This document shows, piece after piece, positions 42,566 to 50,822 of a DNA stretch of 64,000 nt. The stretch is from positions 1-64,000 of the forward strand of contig JALEGX010000161.1 in assembly GCA_022763485.1 (NCBI GenBank). Direction: 5' to 3'. The stretch comes from Paracoccaceae bacterium (lineage in GTDB: Bacteria; Pseudomonadota; Alphaproteobacteria; Rhodobacterales; Rhodobacteraceae). How positions within the stretch are numbered: the first letter of the stretch is position 1; each line of letters begins with the position of its first letter. Position numbers and translations under genes: made by a program. The notes beneath the pieces were generated by a model that ran no database searches, was not told the DNA's origin, and saw only the letters and a program-made list of their open reading frames with translations.

Positions 42566-43987
42566 ATGAAAAAAGCAACAATCGTCGGTGGCGGCGTAAT
42601 CGGGGGCGGCTGGGTCGCCCGTTTTCTGCTGAACGGCTGGAAGGTCTCGGTCTTTGACCCCGATCCTCAGGCCGAGCGCAAGATCAGCGAAGTTCTGGCC
42701 AACGCGCGCCGCTCGCTGCCCTCGCTTTATGACAAGGCGCTGCCGGCGGAAGGTGAATTGACCTTTCACAGCGACATGGGCGAGGCGCTGGCGGGCGCGT
42801 CCTGGGTGCAGGAAAGCGTGCCGGAACGGCTGGACCTGAAACACAAGATCCACGCCCAGATCAATGAGCTGGCCCCGGCAGAGGCCGTCATCGGGTCGTC
42901 GACCTCGGGCTTCAAGCCTTCGGAACTGAACGAAAAAGGCGCGCGCGTGATCGTGGCGCACCCGTTCAACCCGGTCTACCTGTTGCCGCTGGTCGAACTG
43001 GTGGGCGATGCGGACACCTGCGAGAACGCCTCGGACGTCCTGCGCTCGGTGGGGATGTACCCGCTGACCGTGCGCAAGGAGATCGACGCGCATATCGCCG
43101 ACCGACTGCTGGAGGCCGTGTGGCGCGAAGGCCTGTGGCTGATCAAGGACGGCATCTGCACCACCGAGGAGCTGGATGAGGCGATCCGCATGGGCTTTGG
43201 CCTGCGGTGGGCGCAGATGGGTCTGTTCGAAACCTACCGCATCGCCGGTGGCGAAGCGGGCATGAAGCATTTCATGGCACAATTCGGCCCGGCCTTGGCC
43301 TGGGAATGGACCAAGCTGATGGATGTTCCCGAGTTCACCGATGAGCTGGTCGACCTGATCGCCGGTCAGTCGGACGCACAATCGGGTCATATGTCGATCC
43401 GCGAACTGGAGCGCCTGCGCGACGACAACCTGGTGGGCATGATGCGCGCCCTGAAGAAATCCGGCAGCGGCGCGGGCGGCACGATCAACGCGCATGAGGC
43501 CATGTTGCCGACACCCGAAGCCGCCGAGCTGCCCGTCACCGTCAACCGCCCGGTGCCGCAAAGCTGGACCGATTACAACGGCCACATGAATGAGGCGCAT
43601 TACATCGAGGCCTCGGCCCAGGCGACCGATCGTTTCATGGAGATGATCGGCTGCGACGCGGACTACATCGCTGCAGGCGGCAGCTATTTCACCGTAGAAA
43701 ACCACGTGCGTTTCCTGGACGAGCTGCACGAGGGTGACTTGCTGACCATCACCACCCAGGTGCTGAAGGGCGAAGGCAAGAAGATGCACCTGTTCCACCG
43801 CCTGCATGGCGCGGAGGGTCAGCTGGCAGCGACGGTTGAAACCCTGCTGTTGCACATGGACCTGAACGCGCGCGGCACCTCGCTGCCGTCGGAGGCGGTT
43901 GCCGACAAGCTGGCGTCTTACGCCGCCGCACACGCCGGCCTGGACAAGCCCGAAGGGGCCGGTCGTCACGTCGGTCAGCGCGGCTGA
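42566..43987 (+). CDS. lcdH: Bifunctional L-carnitine dehydrogenase / betainyl-CoA thioesterase
   Basis: ATG 42566 has GGAG upstream; the product has 473 residues. Residues 1-315 are a 3-hydroxyacyl-CoA-dehydrogenase-like NAD enzyme (TIVGGGVIGGGWVARFLLNGW, VIVAHPFNPVYLLPLVELVG with the catalytic His, and FGLRWAQMGLFETYRIAGG), as in L-carnitine 3-dehydrogenases. Residues 325-473 are a hot-dog thioesterase (SWTDYNGHMNEAHYIEA). The fusion is known from rhizobia: carnitine + NAD+ gives 3-dehydrocarnitine, and the thioesterase half frees glycine betaine from betainyl-CoA after the BKACE step. So one gene supplies both the first and the third reactions. Confidence 0.9.
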   Translation: MKKATIVGGGVIGGGWVARFLLNGWKVSVFDPDPQAERKISEVLANARRSLPSLYDKALPAEGELTFHSDMGEALAGASWVQESVPERLDLKHKIHAQINELAPAEAVIGSSTSGFKPSELNEKGARVIVAHPFNPVYLLPLVELVGDADTCENASDVLRSVGMYPLTVRKEIDAHIADRLLEAVWREGLWLIKDGICTTEELDEAIRMGFGLRWAQMGLFETYRIAGGEAGMKHFMAQFGPALAWEWTKLMDVPEFTDELVDLIAGQSDAQSGHMSIRELERLRDDNLVGMMRALKKSGSGAGGTINAHEAMLPTPEAAELPVTVNRPVPQSWTDYNGHMNEAHYIEASAQATDRFMEMIGCDADYIAAGGSYFTVENHVRFLDELHEGDLLTITTQVLKGEGKKMHLFHRLHGAEGQLAATVETLLLHMDLNARGTSLPSEAVADKLASYAAAHAGLDKPEGAGRHVGQRG

Positions 43988-43992
43988 AGATT

Positions 43993-44052
43993 GGCTGCGC
44001 AGCACAGTCCACGACATGGGTTCTCCAGCCTAAGCGGGTGAGCTGCGCAGCC
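43993..44052. promoter_or_regulatory. Pair of identical 10-bp palindromes upstream of the BCCT gene
   Basis: GCTGCGCAGC occurs at 43994-44003 and again at 44042-44051; each copy is a perfect palindrome, and the flanks GG/CC extend the mirror between the two. They lie in the 238-bp gap between lcdH and the BCCT transporter. They may be a regulator site (copies 48 bp apart) or the arms of a long-loop hairpin. Nothing further is evident in this gap. Confidence 0.35.
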
Positions 44053-44225
44053 ATGAGAGAGCGTGACGGAAATCCCTGTCTCCATCAAGTTCTCCCCCTG
44101 ATCGCAGCCCGTTGTTACAGCGACGGGTTGCGGTCAACACGATGTCCGCCAAAGCGGGCAAAACCGGTCCTGTGGATTCGGTAAGGCAGGGAATGTTCTT
44201 TGACAAGCAACGGGAGGAAGTTTTC

Positions 44226-45917
44226 GTGTCTGAAGATAATTCCAACAGCCACCTGGTGGCCAAGTCCGGGTTCTTTACCGGTCTTCATCCGGGCATGAGC
44301 ATCGCCGCAAAGGGGATGATCGCAGCCTTTGTGATCTTTACGGTCATGAATGTCGAATTTGCCGGTGGTGTCTACAAATCGATCCGCAGCTGGATCGAAA
44401 ACGGCCTAAGTTTCTACTATATCACGCTGTTTTCCGTCGGGCTGTTCGTCTGCTTTTGGCTGATGTTCTCGAAGTACGGGAAAATCCGGCTGGGCGACGA
44501 TGACTCGCGCCCCGAGTTCAGCAACTTCAGCTGGTTCTCGATGCTGTTTTCGGCCGGGATCGGGATTGGCATCCTGTTCTTCGGCGTGGCTGAGCCGATC
44601 TTCTACTTCGACAACTCCGCCGTCTGGGGCTATCCCAACAACCCCCACGCAGATCTGCGCGGTCACAGCGAAATGGATATGCAGCGCGCGGTTGATGCGA
44701 TGCGCGTCACGTTCTTCCACTGGGGGTTCCACGGATGGGCGTTTTACGTGCTTGTTGGCCTTAGCCTTGCCTACTTTGGTTTCCGCAAGAAACTGCCGCT
44801 GACTTTGCGCTCGGCGCTTTATCCGCTGATTGGCGAGCGGATTTATGGCCCTTGGGGCCACGCGGTAGACCTGCTTGCGGTGTTCGGCACGGTGTTTGGC
44901 GTCGCGACCTCTCTGGGTCTGGGCGTAAGCCAGATGGCGGCGGGGTTGAACCACCTGTTCGGCGTCGATCCCGGCACCGGCACCAAGCTGGTTCTGATCG
45001 CGGTGGTGTCGGTGATTGCGACGATCTCGGCGGTTTCGGGTGTCGGCAAAGGCATTCGCATTCTTTCTGAATGGAACATCTGGCTGTCGATTGTACTGCT
45101 GGGCGCCTTTGTGATCTTTGGCCCGTTCCAATGGCTGATGGGCTTCTTCATCACAAGCATTGGCGATTATGTCGCCAGCTTTGTCCCGATGGGTTTCTGG
45201 ACCGCAACCGAAGGCGACGAGATCGCCTGGCAAGGGGGCTGGACCATCTTCTATTGGGGGTGGTGGATTTCCTGGTCGCCTTTCGTTGGCGTGTTCATCG
45301 CCCGTATTTCGCGTGGCCGCACCATCCGTGAGTTTATGGTCGGTGTGATGTTCGTGCCCACGACGATTGCGTTCTTCTGGCTGTGCATGTTTGGCGGCAA
45401 CGCGATCTGGCAGGAACTGCACATGGGCGCTGGCGTTGCTTCGGCGGACGGCGCGGGCATCATCCAGACCGTACGCGACTGGAACCTGCCGAATGCGCTG
45501 TTCGGCACGATCAACAATATCGGCGCGACAAGCTGGATGGGCGACATGAGCTGGGTCAGCTGGCCAATGTCGCTGCTGGCGACCTTCCTGTTGTTCTCGT
45601 GGTTCATCACCTCGTCGGACTCGGGCACGCTGGTCATCACCACGATGCTGTCGATGGGTGACGACAATCCGCCCAAGAAGTTCCGCATCATCTGGGGTCT
45701 TGGTGAGGGTGTTGTGGCCGCTGCCCTGCTTCTTGCAGGTGGTTTGGGCGCCCTGCAAACCGCCTCTATCGCCGCGGCATTCCCGATCTCTTTCGTGTTG
45801 ATCGCAATGATCTGGGGATTGCTGAAATCCCTGAACGAAGACCCTTCGGCGGTATCCGCGTCTATCCAAGGCGTTGCACCGGATGGAACCCGGATCAAAC
45901 AGGACTTGCGCGCCTGA
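44226..45917 (+). CDS. BCCT-family carnitine/betaine/choline transporter
   Basis: I set the start at GTG 44226 because GGGAGGA lies 7 nt upstream; the frame is open from 44112. The 563-residue protein has twelve hydrophobic segments. BCCT signatures are clear: SWFSMLFSAGIGIGILFFGVAEPIFYF, HWGFHGWAFYVLVGLSLAYF, and IFYWGWWISWSPFVGVFIARISRGRTIREF. It probably takes up carnitine, gamma-butyrobetaine or betaine with Na+ or H+. The short C-terminal tail argues against an osmosensory BetP-like role and for a catabolic role. A strong terminator follows. Confidence 0.9.
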   Translation: MSEDNSNSHLVAKSGFFTGLHPGMSIAAKGMIAAFVIFTVMNVEFAGGVYKSIRSWIENGLSFYYITLFSVGLFVCFWLMFSKYGKIRLGDDDSRPEFSNFSWFSMLFSAGIGIGILFFGVAEPIFYFDNSAVWGYPNNPHADLRGHSEMDMQRAVDAMRVTFFHWGFHGWAFYVLVGLSLAYFGFRKKLPLTLRSALYPLIGERIYGPWGHAVDLLAVFGTVFGVATSLGLGVSQMAAGLNHLFGVDPGTGTKLVLIAVVSVIATISAVSGVGKGIRILSEWNIWLSIVLLGAFVIFGPFQWLMGFFITSIGDYVASFVPMGFWTATEGDEIAWQGGWTIFYWGWWISWSPFVGVFIARISRGRTIREFMVGVMFVPTTIAFFWLCMFGGNAIWQELHMGAGVASADGAGIIQTVRDWNLPNALFGTINNIGATSWMGDMSWVSWPMSLLATFLLFSWFITSSDSGTLVITTMLSMGDDNPPKKFRIIWGLGEGVVAAALLLAGGLGALQTASIAAAFPISFVLIAMIWGLLKSLNEDPSAVSASIQGVAPDGTRIKQDLRA

Positions 45918-45940
45918 TCCGCTCATTGAAGCAAACAAGC

Positions 45941-45977
45941 GGGGCGGTGGACATATGTCCGCCGCCCCGTCTTTTTT
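45941..45977 (+). terminator. Rho-independent terminator of the BCCT gene
   Basis: GGGGCGG-T-GGACAT (45941-45954) pairs with ATGTCC-G-CCGCCCC (45955-45968), followed by GTCTTTTTT. A long GC stem with a six-T run, 24 nt after the BCCT stop. Confidence 0.88.
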
Positions 45978-46004
45978 CGGTTCAACTGTATCTGGCCGCG
46001 GCGT

Positions 46005-48467
46005 TTACTCGGGCAGGTATTTGTCCGACCAGCTGGTTCCCGCCGCGCCGTTGGCGACCATCGTTTCGATCTGATCCGCGCTGTATCCCAGCCTGCCAAG
46101 GATGGCATGGGTCTGCGCGCCGTATTTTGGCATTGGCCCCGGTATCGTAATCTTGCCCGTCGTGGGCCGGACCGCATTTGGGGCCACCAGATCGCACCAG
46201 CGCCCCATAGGATGCTGGTCATGGCGGATCACCCGGAACGTGTCCCGCGCCAGATCGACCTCTCCCTCACTCTCAAGCTGGAGCGCGGCATCTCTGGTGT
46301 CATGCAATGAGGCCAGGGGAACTACGGTGGACTGCCCTCCGGCAAACACCTTCCGCCAATAGGCCAGAGGCTGTGCCTTGAACCGGTCCGACAGTGCCGC
46401 GTGCAAGGCGTCTTCCGGCATTTCCGTCAGATCGGCCAGGTCGGGCACACGGGCAAAGACGGCCTGCCGTTCCTCTGGCGCGGCAAAGAACATCCACTGA
46501 TCGGCCGCTTGGTAGCAGTGATAGAACGGCCCCCATCCCAACGCCTCACGCCCCGACGGCTCATCAAACGGTGCCCGCCCGTCGTAGTCATACATGAATT
46601 GCGCCTGGATCAGGTTGCCCGCCCCGGCCAGCGAAGCGCGCGCCACACCGCCCTGCCCGGTTTCGCGCAGGCGCAGCAACGCCCCGCCCAGCGCCACGCA
46701 GGCACAGAAGCCAGTCAGCACGTCGATGGTTCCGAAATGTGCGTGCTCTTCGGGGGTTTCCATGCCGCCGCCGAAGCGGACCATCACGCCCGTTGCGGCC
46801 TGCGCCAGGTCATCATAGCCCAGGTGATCCGATTTCGGCCCACGCATCGGGCCCCCAAAGGCATCCAGTTGAACAAGGATCAGTGCCGGGTTGAGCTGCG
46901 CCAAACGGTCCGGCGACAGGCCCAGCTTGTCCCGTTGTTCGTCGGTGCCGTTCATGGTGATCACATCCGCCTGCGCAATCAGCTTTGCCAGGGCCTCCTG
47001 CCCCGCCTCACTGCGCAGGTTCAACAGGATGCTCTCCTTTCCCCGTTGTGCGTGCAGGCCAAAGACCACGGTATTCCAGGGGTCGACCGAAGGTTCAACC
47101 GGCTGCACATGGGTCACCTCGGCCCCGTAGCGCGCCAGGGTCGAGCCGATAGTGGGACCGGCAATCACATTGGTCAGATCCAGAACCCTGACACCATCCA
47201 GCCAGCCGCCACTGCCCGACACGCCGCCCGCCCGCGGGGCTTCGGCCAGCAGCGCGTCCAGGTTGGCTGCGCTGGAACCGGTCTTTTCCGCTGCGGCGGT
47301 ATCGTCCAGCAACCATGCAACATTGCCCATCTGGCGCATCTCACCATGGCGCGGATCTTCCACCCGCAGCACCAGACCTGACGCCAGCGCATGCGGATCA
47401 GCCAGCCATTCCCGGCTGAACCGCTGTGCCGTGGCCGGCGCCTTGGCGGTGCCGAACAGCTCTTCCCACTCATGCGAGGGCCGCGTCAGGAAGGCGTCCT
47501 TCATGGCGCTGGAAACCCGCGCCCGATCCGACGGGCCAACCGGATAATTGCGCAGGGACCATTCCGCGGGCCAGTCCTTCGTGTCCAGATAGGCCGAGAA
47601 GTCGGGCAGCTCATCTGCCAAATCCTTGAGGCCAAGGGTTTCCAGCACCCGGCGCGGGTGCGTCGCGACCGATCCCGAAACCACGTAGAACCCCCGGCCA
47701 TCGGCACAGGTATAGGTGCGATAGAAAGGGTCCAGGAATTCCGAGAGTTCTTCGAACGCCAGATCCATCGGCAGCCCTTCAGCAGCGCGGCGATCCAGCT
47801 CCACTTCGCGCGGGGATTTGTAGCGTTCCGGATAATCCTCGATCTGTTCGCAGTTATAGACCAGACCTTCCAGCAGCGCAGCCGCCAGCGGCACCTCGAT
47901 ATGATCGCCACCATTGCGATCACGCGCGTTCAGGGCAAACAGCACCGCCATTGCACCGAAACTCGCCCCATAAGCCGAGGCCAGGGTGAGCGGCGTGAAC
48001 GAAGGGTTGATCCCCATCAGGCGACGGTTCAGCCCCATATCCGTAAACTGGCCGGTATAGGCGGCGATGACCGCCTCCCAGGCAGGCAGGTCGGCCAGGT
48101 CGGTATCGGTGGAGGCAAAACCGGGCATCGACAGATAGACCAGCTGATCATTGACGGCGCGCAACACGTCCGGCCCCAGACCCAGACGCTCCATAACTCC
48201 GGGGCGGAAGTTCTCCAGCACCACATCGGACCGGCGGGCCAGTTCGATTGCGGTCTCCCGGCCCTCTTGCGATTTCAGATCCAGCGTCAGGACCGTCTTT
48301 CCGCGCGACAGCATGTCGAACGCGGGATCGTCAAAGGCGGGCCCGTTTGGCGGGTCGATCCGAATGACCTCGGCCCCCATGTCGGCAAGCATCATGCCGA
48401 CAAGGGGCGCGGCAAGATACTGACCGAAGTCCAGAACACGGATATGCGACAGGGGGCGGTGTGTCAT
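46005..48467 (-). CDS. Tandem-fused family III (CaiB/BaiF) CoA-transferase
   Basis: ATG 48467 (AGGTA upstream) starts an 820-residue protein made of two CaiB/BaiF-type units: residues 1-400 (ILVLDFGQYLAAPLVGMMLADMGAEVIRID-like opening) and 430-820 (VRVLDLTNVIAGPTIGSTLARYGAEVTHVQ). In the second unit TIDVLTG places an Asp at 582 where family III enzymes have the aspartate that forms the acyl anhydride. In the first unit the matching stretch SFTPLTLASAYG (156-167) has no Asp. So the first half looks structural and the second active. The family forms interlocked dimers; here a single chain could mimic one. The substrate is unknown; a carnitine or similar acid is possible given the location. Confidence 0.8.
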   Translation of the reverse strand: MTHRPLSHIRVLDFGQYLAAPLVGMMLADMGAEVIRIDPPNGPAFDDPAFDMLSRGKTVLTLDLKSQEGRETAIELARRSDVVLENFRPGVMERLGLGPDVLRAVNDQLVYLSMPGFASTDTDLADLPAWEAVIAAYTGQFTDMGLNRRLMGINPSFTPLTLASAYGASFGAMAVLFALNARDRNGGDHIEVPLAAALLEGLVYNCEQIEDYPERYKSPREVELDRRAAEGLPMDLAFEELSEFLDPFYRTYTCADGRGFYVVSGSVATHPRRVLETLGLKDLADELPDFSAYLDTKDWPAEWSLRNYPVGPSDRARVSSAMKDAFLTRPSHEWEELFGTAKAPATAQRFSREWLADPHALASGLVLRVEDPRHGEMRQMGNVAWLLDDTAAAEKTGSSAANLDALLAEAPRAGGVSGSGGWLDGVRVLDLTNVIAGPTIGSTLARYGAEVTHVQPVEPSVDPWNTVVFGLHAQRGKESILLNLRSEAGQEALAKLIAQADVITMNGTDEQRDKLGLSPDRLAQLNPALILVQLDAFGGPMRGPKSDHLGYDDLAQAATGVMVRFGGGMETPEEHAHFGTIDVLTGFCACVALGGALLRLRETGQGGVARASLAGAGNLIQAQFMYDYDGRAPFDEPSGREALGWGPFYHCYQAADQWMFFAAPEERQAVFARVPDLADLTEMPEDALHAALSDRFKAQPLAYWRKVFAGGQSTVVPLASLHDTRDAALQLESEGEVDLARDTFRVIRHDQHPMGRWCDLVAPNAVRPTTGKITIPGPMPKYGAQTHAILGRLGYSADQIETMVANGAAGTSWSDKYLPE

Positions 48468-48571
48468 CGGCGGGGTACCTTTGCTGACATTGGTGTAATT
48501 CAACGAACGATGCACGACGGTCCCGGCAAAATACACTGGCCTAAAACACATGCAGCCCATAGAAAAATGTT

Positions 48572-49489
48572 ATGGAAAGAGCCGTACGCCCCATCGCCGG
48601 ATCCCTGAACGCCCTGCTGGTTCTTGAAGTGGCCGTGCGCCACTCCAGCCTGTCAAAAGCCGCCGCTGAACTGGGGCTCAGCCAACCTGCGGTGTCCCGC
48701 CATATCTCGACGCTTGAGGATCGGTTGGGTCAGCCGCTGTTTCAACGCAACAACAACCAGATCACCCCCACCCCAAGTGCAGCGCGCCTTGCCGATGCTG
48801 TCGCCCTGGGTTTCGGACATCTGGATCAGGTCTGGGACGAGATTTCGGCCCCCCCTTCGCGTCAGGAGGTCACGCTGGCCTGTACCTTCGGCTTTGCGGA
48901 CCAATGGCTGATGCCCCGTTTCTCTGACTTGCGGGACCAGATGGGCGGCACACAGGTCCGCGTGGTGACAACGGATCAATTGGGCGACATTGACCTGAAC
49001 CGGCTGGATGCTGCGGTGGTCTGGGACACCAGCAAGCATCCCGAACGACCGTTTTTCCCGCTGCTCAGGTCCGAGGTCTTTCCCATTTGCACCCCGGACT
49101 TCCTGGCCCGTTATCCGGAGGTTGAGCAAAATATCTCCGGCCTGCCTGCGCATTTGTTTCTGCACTTCGACGTGAAGGACACCGATTTCCTGACCTGGTC
49201 AGGCTGGTTCGAGCGCACTGGCCTGCCCGCGCCCGTGCAGGGGCAGACTTCGAAATTCGACGCCTACCCTTTCCTGCTGCAATCGATCCGACGCGGCGAC
49301 GGCGTCGGGCTGGGCTGGCATGGCCTTGTCGATCAGGCTCTTGAACGCGGAGAGATCGTTCGACTTGGCCCCTCTGTCATAGACAGGCCCTATTCGTATT
49401 TCCTGCAGCACCGCCCGCTGCATGACACCGAAACAGCGCTGGCGCGGCTGGTCCAATGGTTCAAAACCGCCACGTTGGACGAGGTTTGA
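48572..49489 (+). CDS. LysR-family regulator, GcvA-like
   Basis: A 305-residue LTTR. N-terminal HTH LEVAVRHSSLSKAAAELGLSQPAVSRHISTLEDRLGQPLF; the rest is a substrate-binding domain with LACTFGFADQWLMPRFSDL. It is divergent from the fused CoA-transferase gene across 104 bp, so that gene is its likely target. tRNA-Met lies 28 nt beyond its stop on the opposite strand. Confidence 0.87.
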   Translation: MERAVRPIAGSLNALLVLEVAVRHSSLSKAAAELGLSQPAVSRHISTLEDRLGQPLFQRNNNQITPTPSAARLADAVALGFGHLDQVWDEISAPPSRQEVTLACTFGFADQWLMPRFSDLRDQMGGTQVRVVTTDQLGDIDLNRLDAAVVWDTSKHPERPFFPLLRSEVFPICTPDFLARYPEVEQNISGLPAHLFLHFDVKDTDFLTWSGWFERTGLPAPVQGQTSKFDAYPFLLQSIRRGDGVGLGWHGLVDQALERGEIVRLGPSVIDRPYSYFLQHRPLHDTETALARLVQWFKTATLDEV

Positions 49490-49517
49490 AGGTCATTCTG
49501 ATCATCAAGGGAAGGTA

Positions 49518-49594
49518 TGGTAGCGTGAGGCGGACTTGAACCGCCGACCCCAGCATTATGAGTGCTGTGCTCTAACCAGCTGAGCTATCACGCC
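49518..49594 (-). tRNA. tRNA-Met (anticodon CAT), elongator type
   Basis: A 77-nt cloverleaf with CCA encoded. The acceptor stem GGCGTGA/TCACGCT has a G-T first pair; D arm GCTC-AGCTGGTTA-GAGC; anticodon arm CAGCA-CTCATAA-TGCTG with anticodon CAT; T arm GGCGG-TTCAAGT-CCGCC. The anticodon stem lacks the three G-C pairs of initiator tRNA, so elongator Met is preferred; a lysidine-modified Ile2 tRNA cannot be excluded by eye. Confidence 0.92.
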
Positions 49595-49832
49595 GCAACC
49601 ATGAGCGGTGAGGTACCCAAAGCGATAACGGGTGTCAAACGGAAAACTGCACTTTTCTGGCCGGTTTGGCGAATTTTTTGCAGTGAACCGAAAAGCGGAT
49701 CCAGCGCGTTCGTTTCCGGCCAGAGTGACACAGGCGCAGCACTCCGTTTCAGCCAAGACCGGACCTGAATGCCCGCAAGAACAAAGCACCGATTCCCCCG
49801 GGACCGGTCACGCCGCCTGGATCATAGGCAGA

Positions 49833-49854
49833 CGGCCCCTGAGAAAAGGGGCCG
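49833..49854 (-). terminator. Hairpin downstream of the DapA-like gene
   Basis: CGGCCCC (49833-49839), loop TGAGAAAA, GGGGCCG (49848-49854), 15 nt past the minus-strand stop at 49869. No T-run. The rest of the gap 49595-49832 shows no gene that I can support. Confidence 0.45.
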
Positions 49855-49868
49855 CCGACAACATCCGG

Positions 49869-50822
49869 TCAAAGTTTCAGGCCGCAGCCCTCAAAAGCCC
49901 GGCGGGTGGCCTCTTTTTCTGCCTCCGTCAGTTCCAGCATCGGATGGCGGACATGGCCCCCGACCTGACCCAGCAGTTCCTGCCAGTACTTGCCATGTGC
50001 CGTCGGTTTGCCGCCCGGCTTGGTCGATTTGATGGCTTGTCGCACAGGGTCCAGGCTGTCACGGACCTTGCGCGCCTGATCGAACTTACCGGCAAAGGCC
50101 AGTTCCGTGTACTCATGCATCCGCATGTCGTTCTTCGTCTGGATCTGATAAGGCGGCGAAGAACAGAGATAGAGCTTCCAATCAAGCTGTTCGATATTGT
50201 CCAGCCAGTCATCCTCCAGCGAGGTGGAGACATGGATCTTGTCCCCGACCATGCCGGTGAGCTTCACATACATGTCTCGCGGCACGGAGTATTTGATCGC
50301 TACGATGTTGGGCAACTCGGCAATCTTGGCGCAGGTCTCGGGCTCCATCAGATACCCCGAATCAGGATGGCTCCACATGGCGATGCCGATATCCAACCGG
50401 TCACAGAGGTATTTGTAGTAGTTGTAGAGCACCTCATCCCGGTCATGGCAGAAGCTGAGCATCGGTGCATGCACCACGACGTAATCCGCGCCGCACGCCT
50501 GGGCATGGCGGCCCAGTTCCAGCACCGTGTTCACATTCTGATCCGAGATCGACATGATCGTCCCGGCCTTGTCCCCGCATTCTTCGGCGGCGACGGTCAT
50601 GTTCCGCTTGCGCTCTTCCAGCGACATGGACCAGAACTCGCCCTGTTTGCCCGCGATGAACAGCCCCTGGATCTGCAGATCATCAACCCAGTGCCGGATA
50701 TTCCTGCGCAGCCCGGCCTCATTGAACCCGCCGTCCGCATGAAACGGATTGAGGGCCGCCGCCCAGATGCCGCGCATCGTGTCGCGGGCGTATTCCTTCG
50801 CCTCAAGCTTGCTGTATTTCAT
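49869..50822 (-). CDS. DapA/NanA-family lyase or aldolase
   Basis: ATG 50822 overlaps the stop of the upstream gene by one base (TGATG); a GTG at 50825 adds one residue. AAGGAAAG is the ribosome site. The 317-residue protein has the family features IQGLFIAGKQGEFWSMSLEERK near residue 55, and the Schiff-base Lys in IVAIKYS near 165. The Tyr normally found about 28 residues before the Lys is not evident in HAPMLSFCHDRD. This family covers dihydrodipicolinate synthase, N-acetylneuraminate lyase and many catabolic hydratase-aldolases. Coupling to a molybdenum hydroxylase suggests a catabolic role; the substrate is unknown. Confidence 0.75.
   Translation of the reverse strand: MKYSKLEAKEYARDTMRGIWAAALNPFHADGGFNEAGLRRNIRHWVDDLQIQGLFIAGKQGEFWSMSLEERKRNMTVAAEECGDKAGTIMSISDQNVNTVLELGRHAQACGADYVVVHAPMLSFCHDRDEVLYNYYKYLCDRLDIGIAMWSHPDSGYLMEPETCAKIAELPNIVAIKYSVPRDMYVKLTGMVGDKIHVSTSLEDDWLDNIEQLDWKLYLCSSPPYQIQTKNDMRMHEYTELAFAGKFDQARKVRDSLDPVRQAIKSTKPGGKPTAHGKYWQELLGQVGGHVRHPMLELTEAEKEATRRAFEGCGLKL

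Noticed and set aside
42260..44017. Minus-strand ORF opposite the carnitine dehydrogenase gene
   Set aside because: No motifs; the plus strand shows two complete enzyme domains.
49518..49594. Initiator tRNA-fMet
   Set aside because: The anticodon stem is CAGCA/TGCTG and lacks the three consecutive G-C pairs of initiators.
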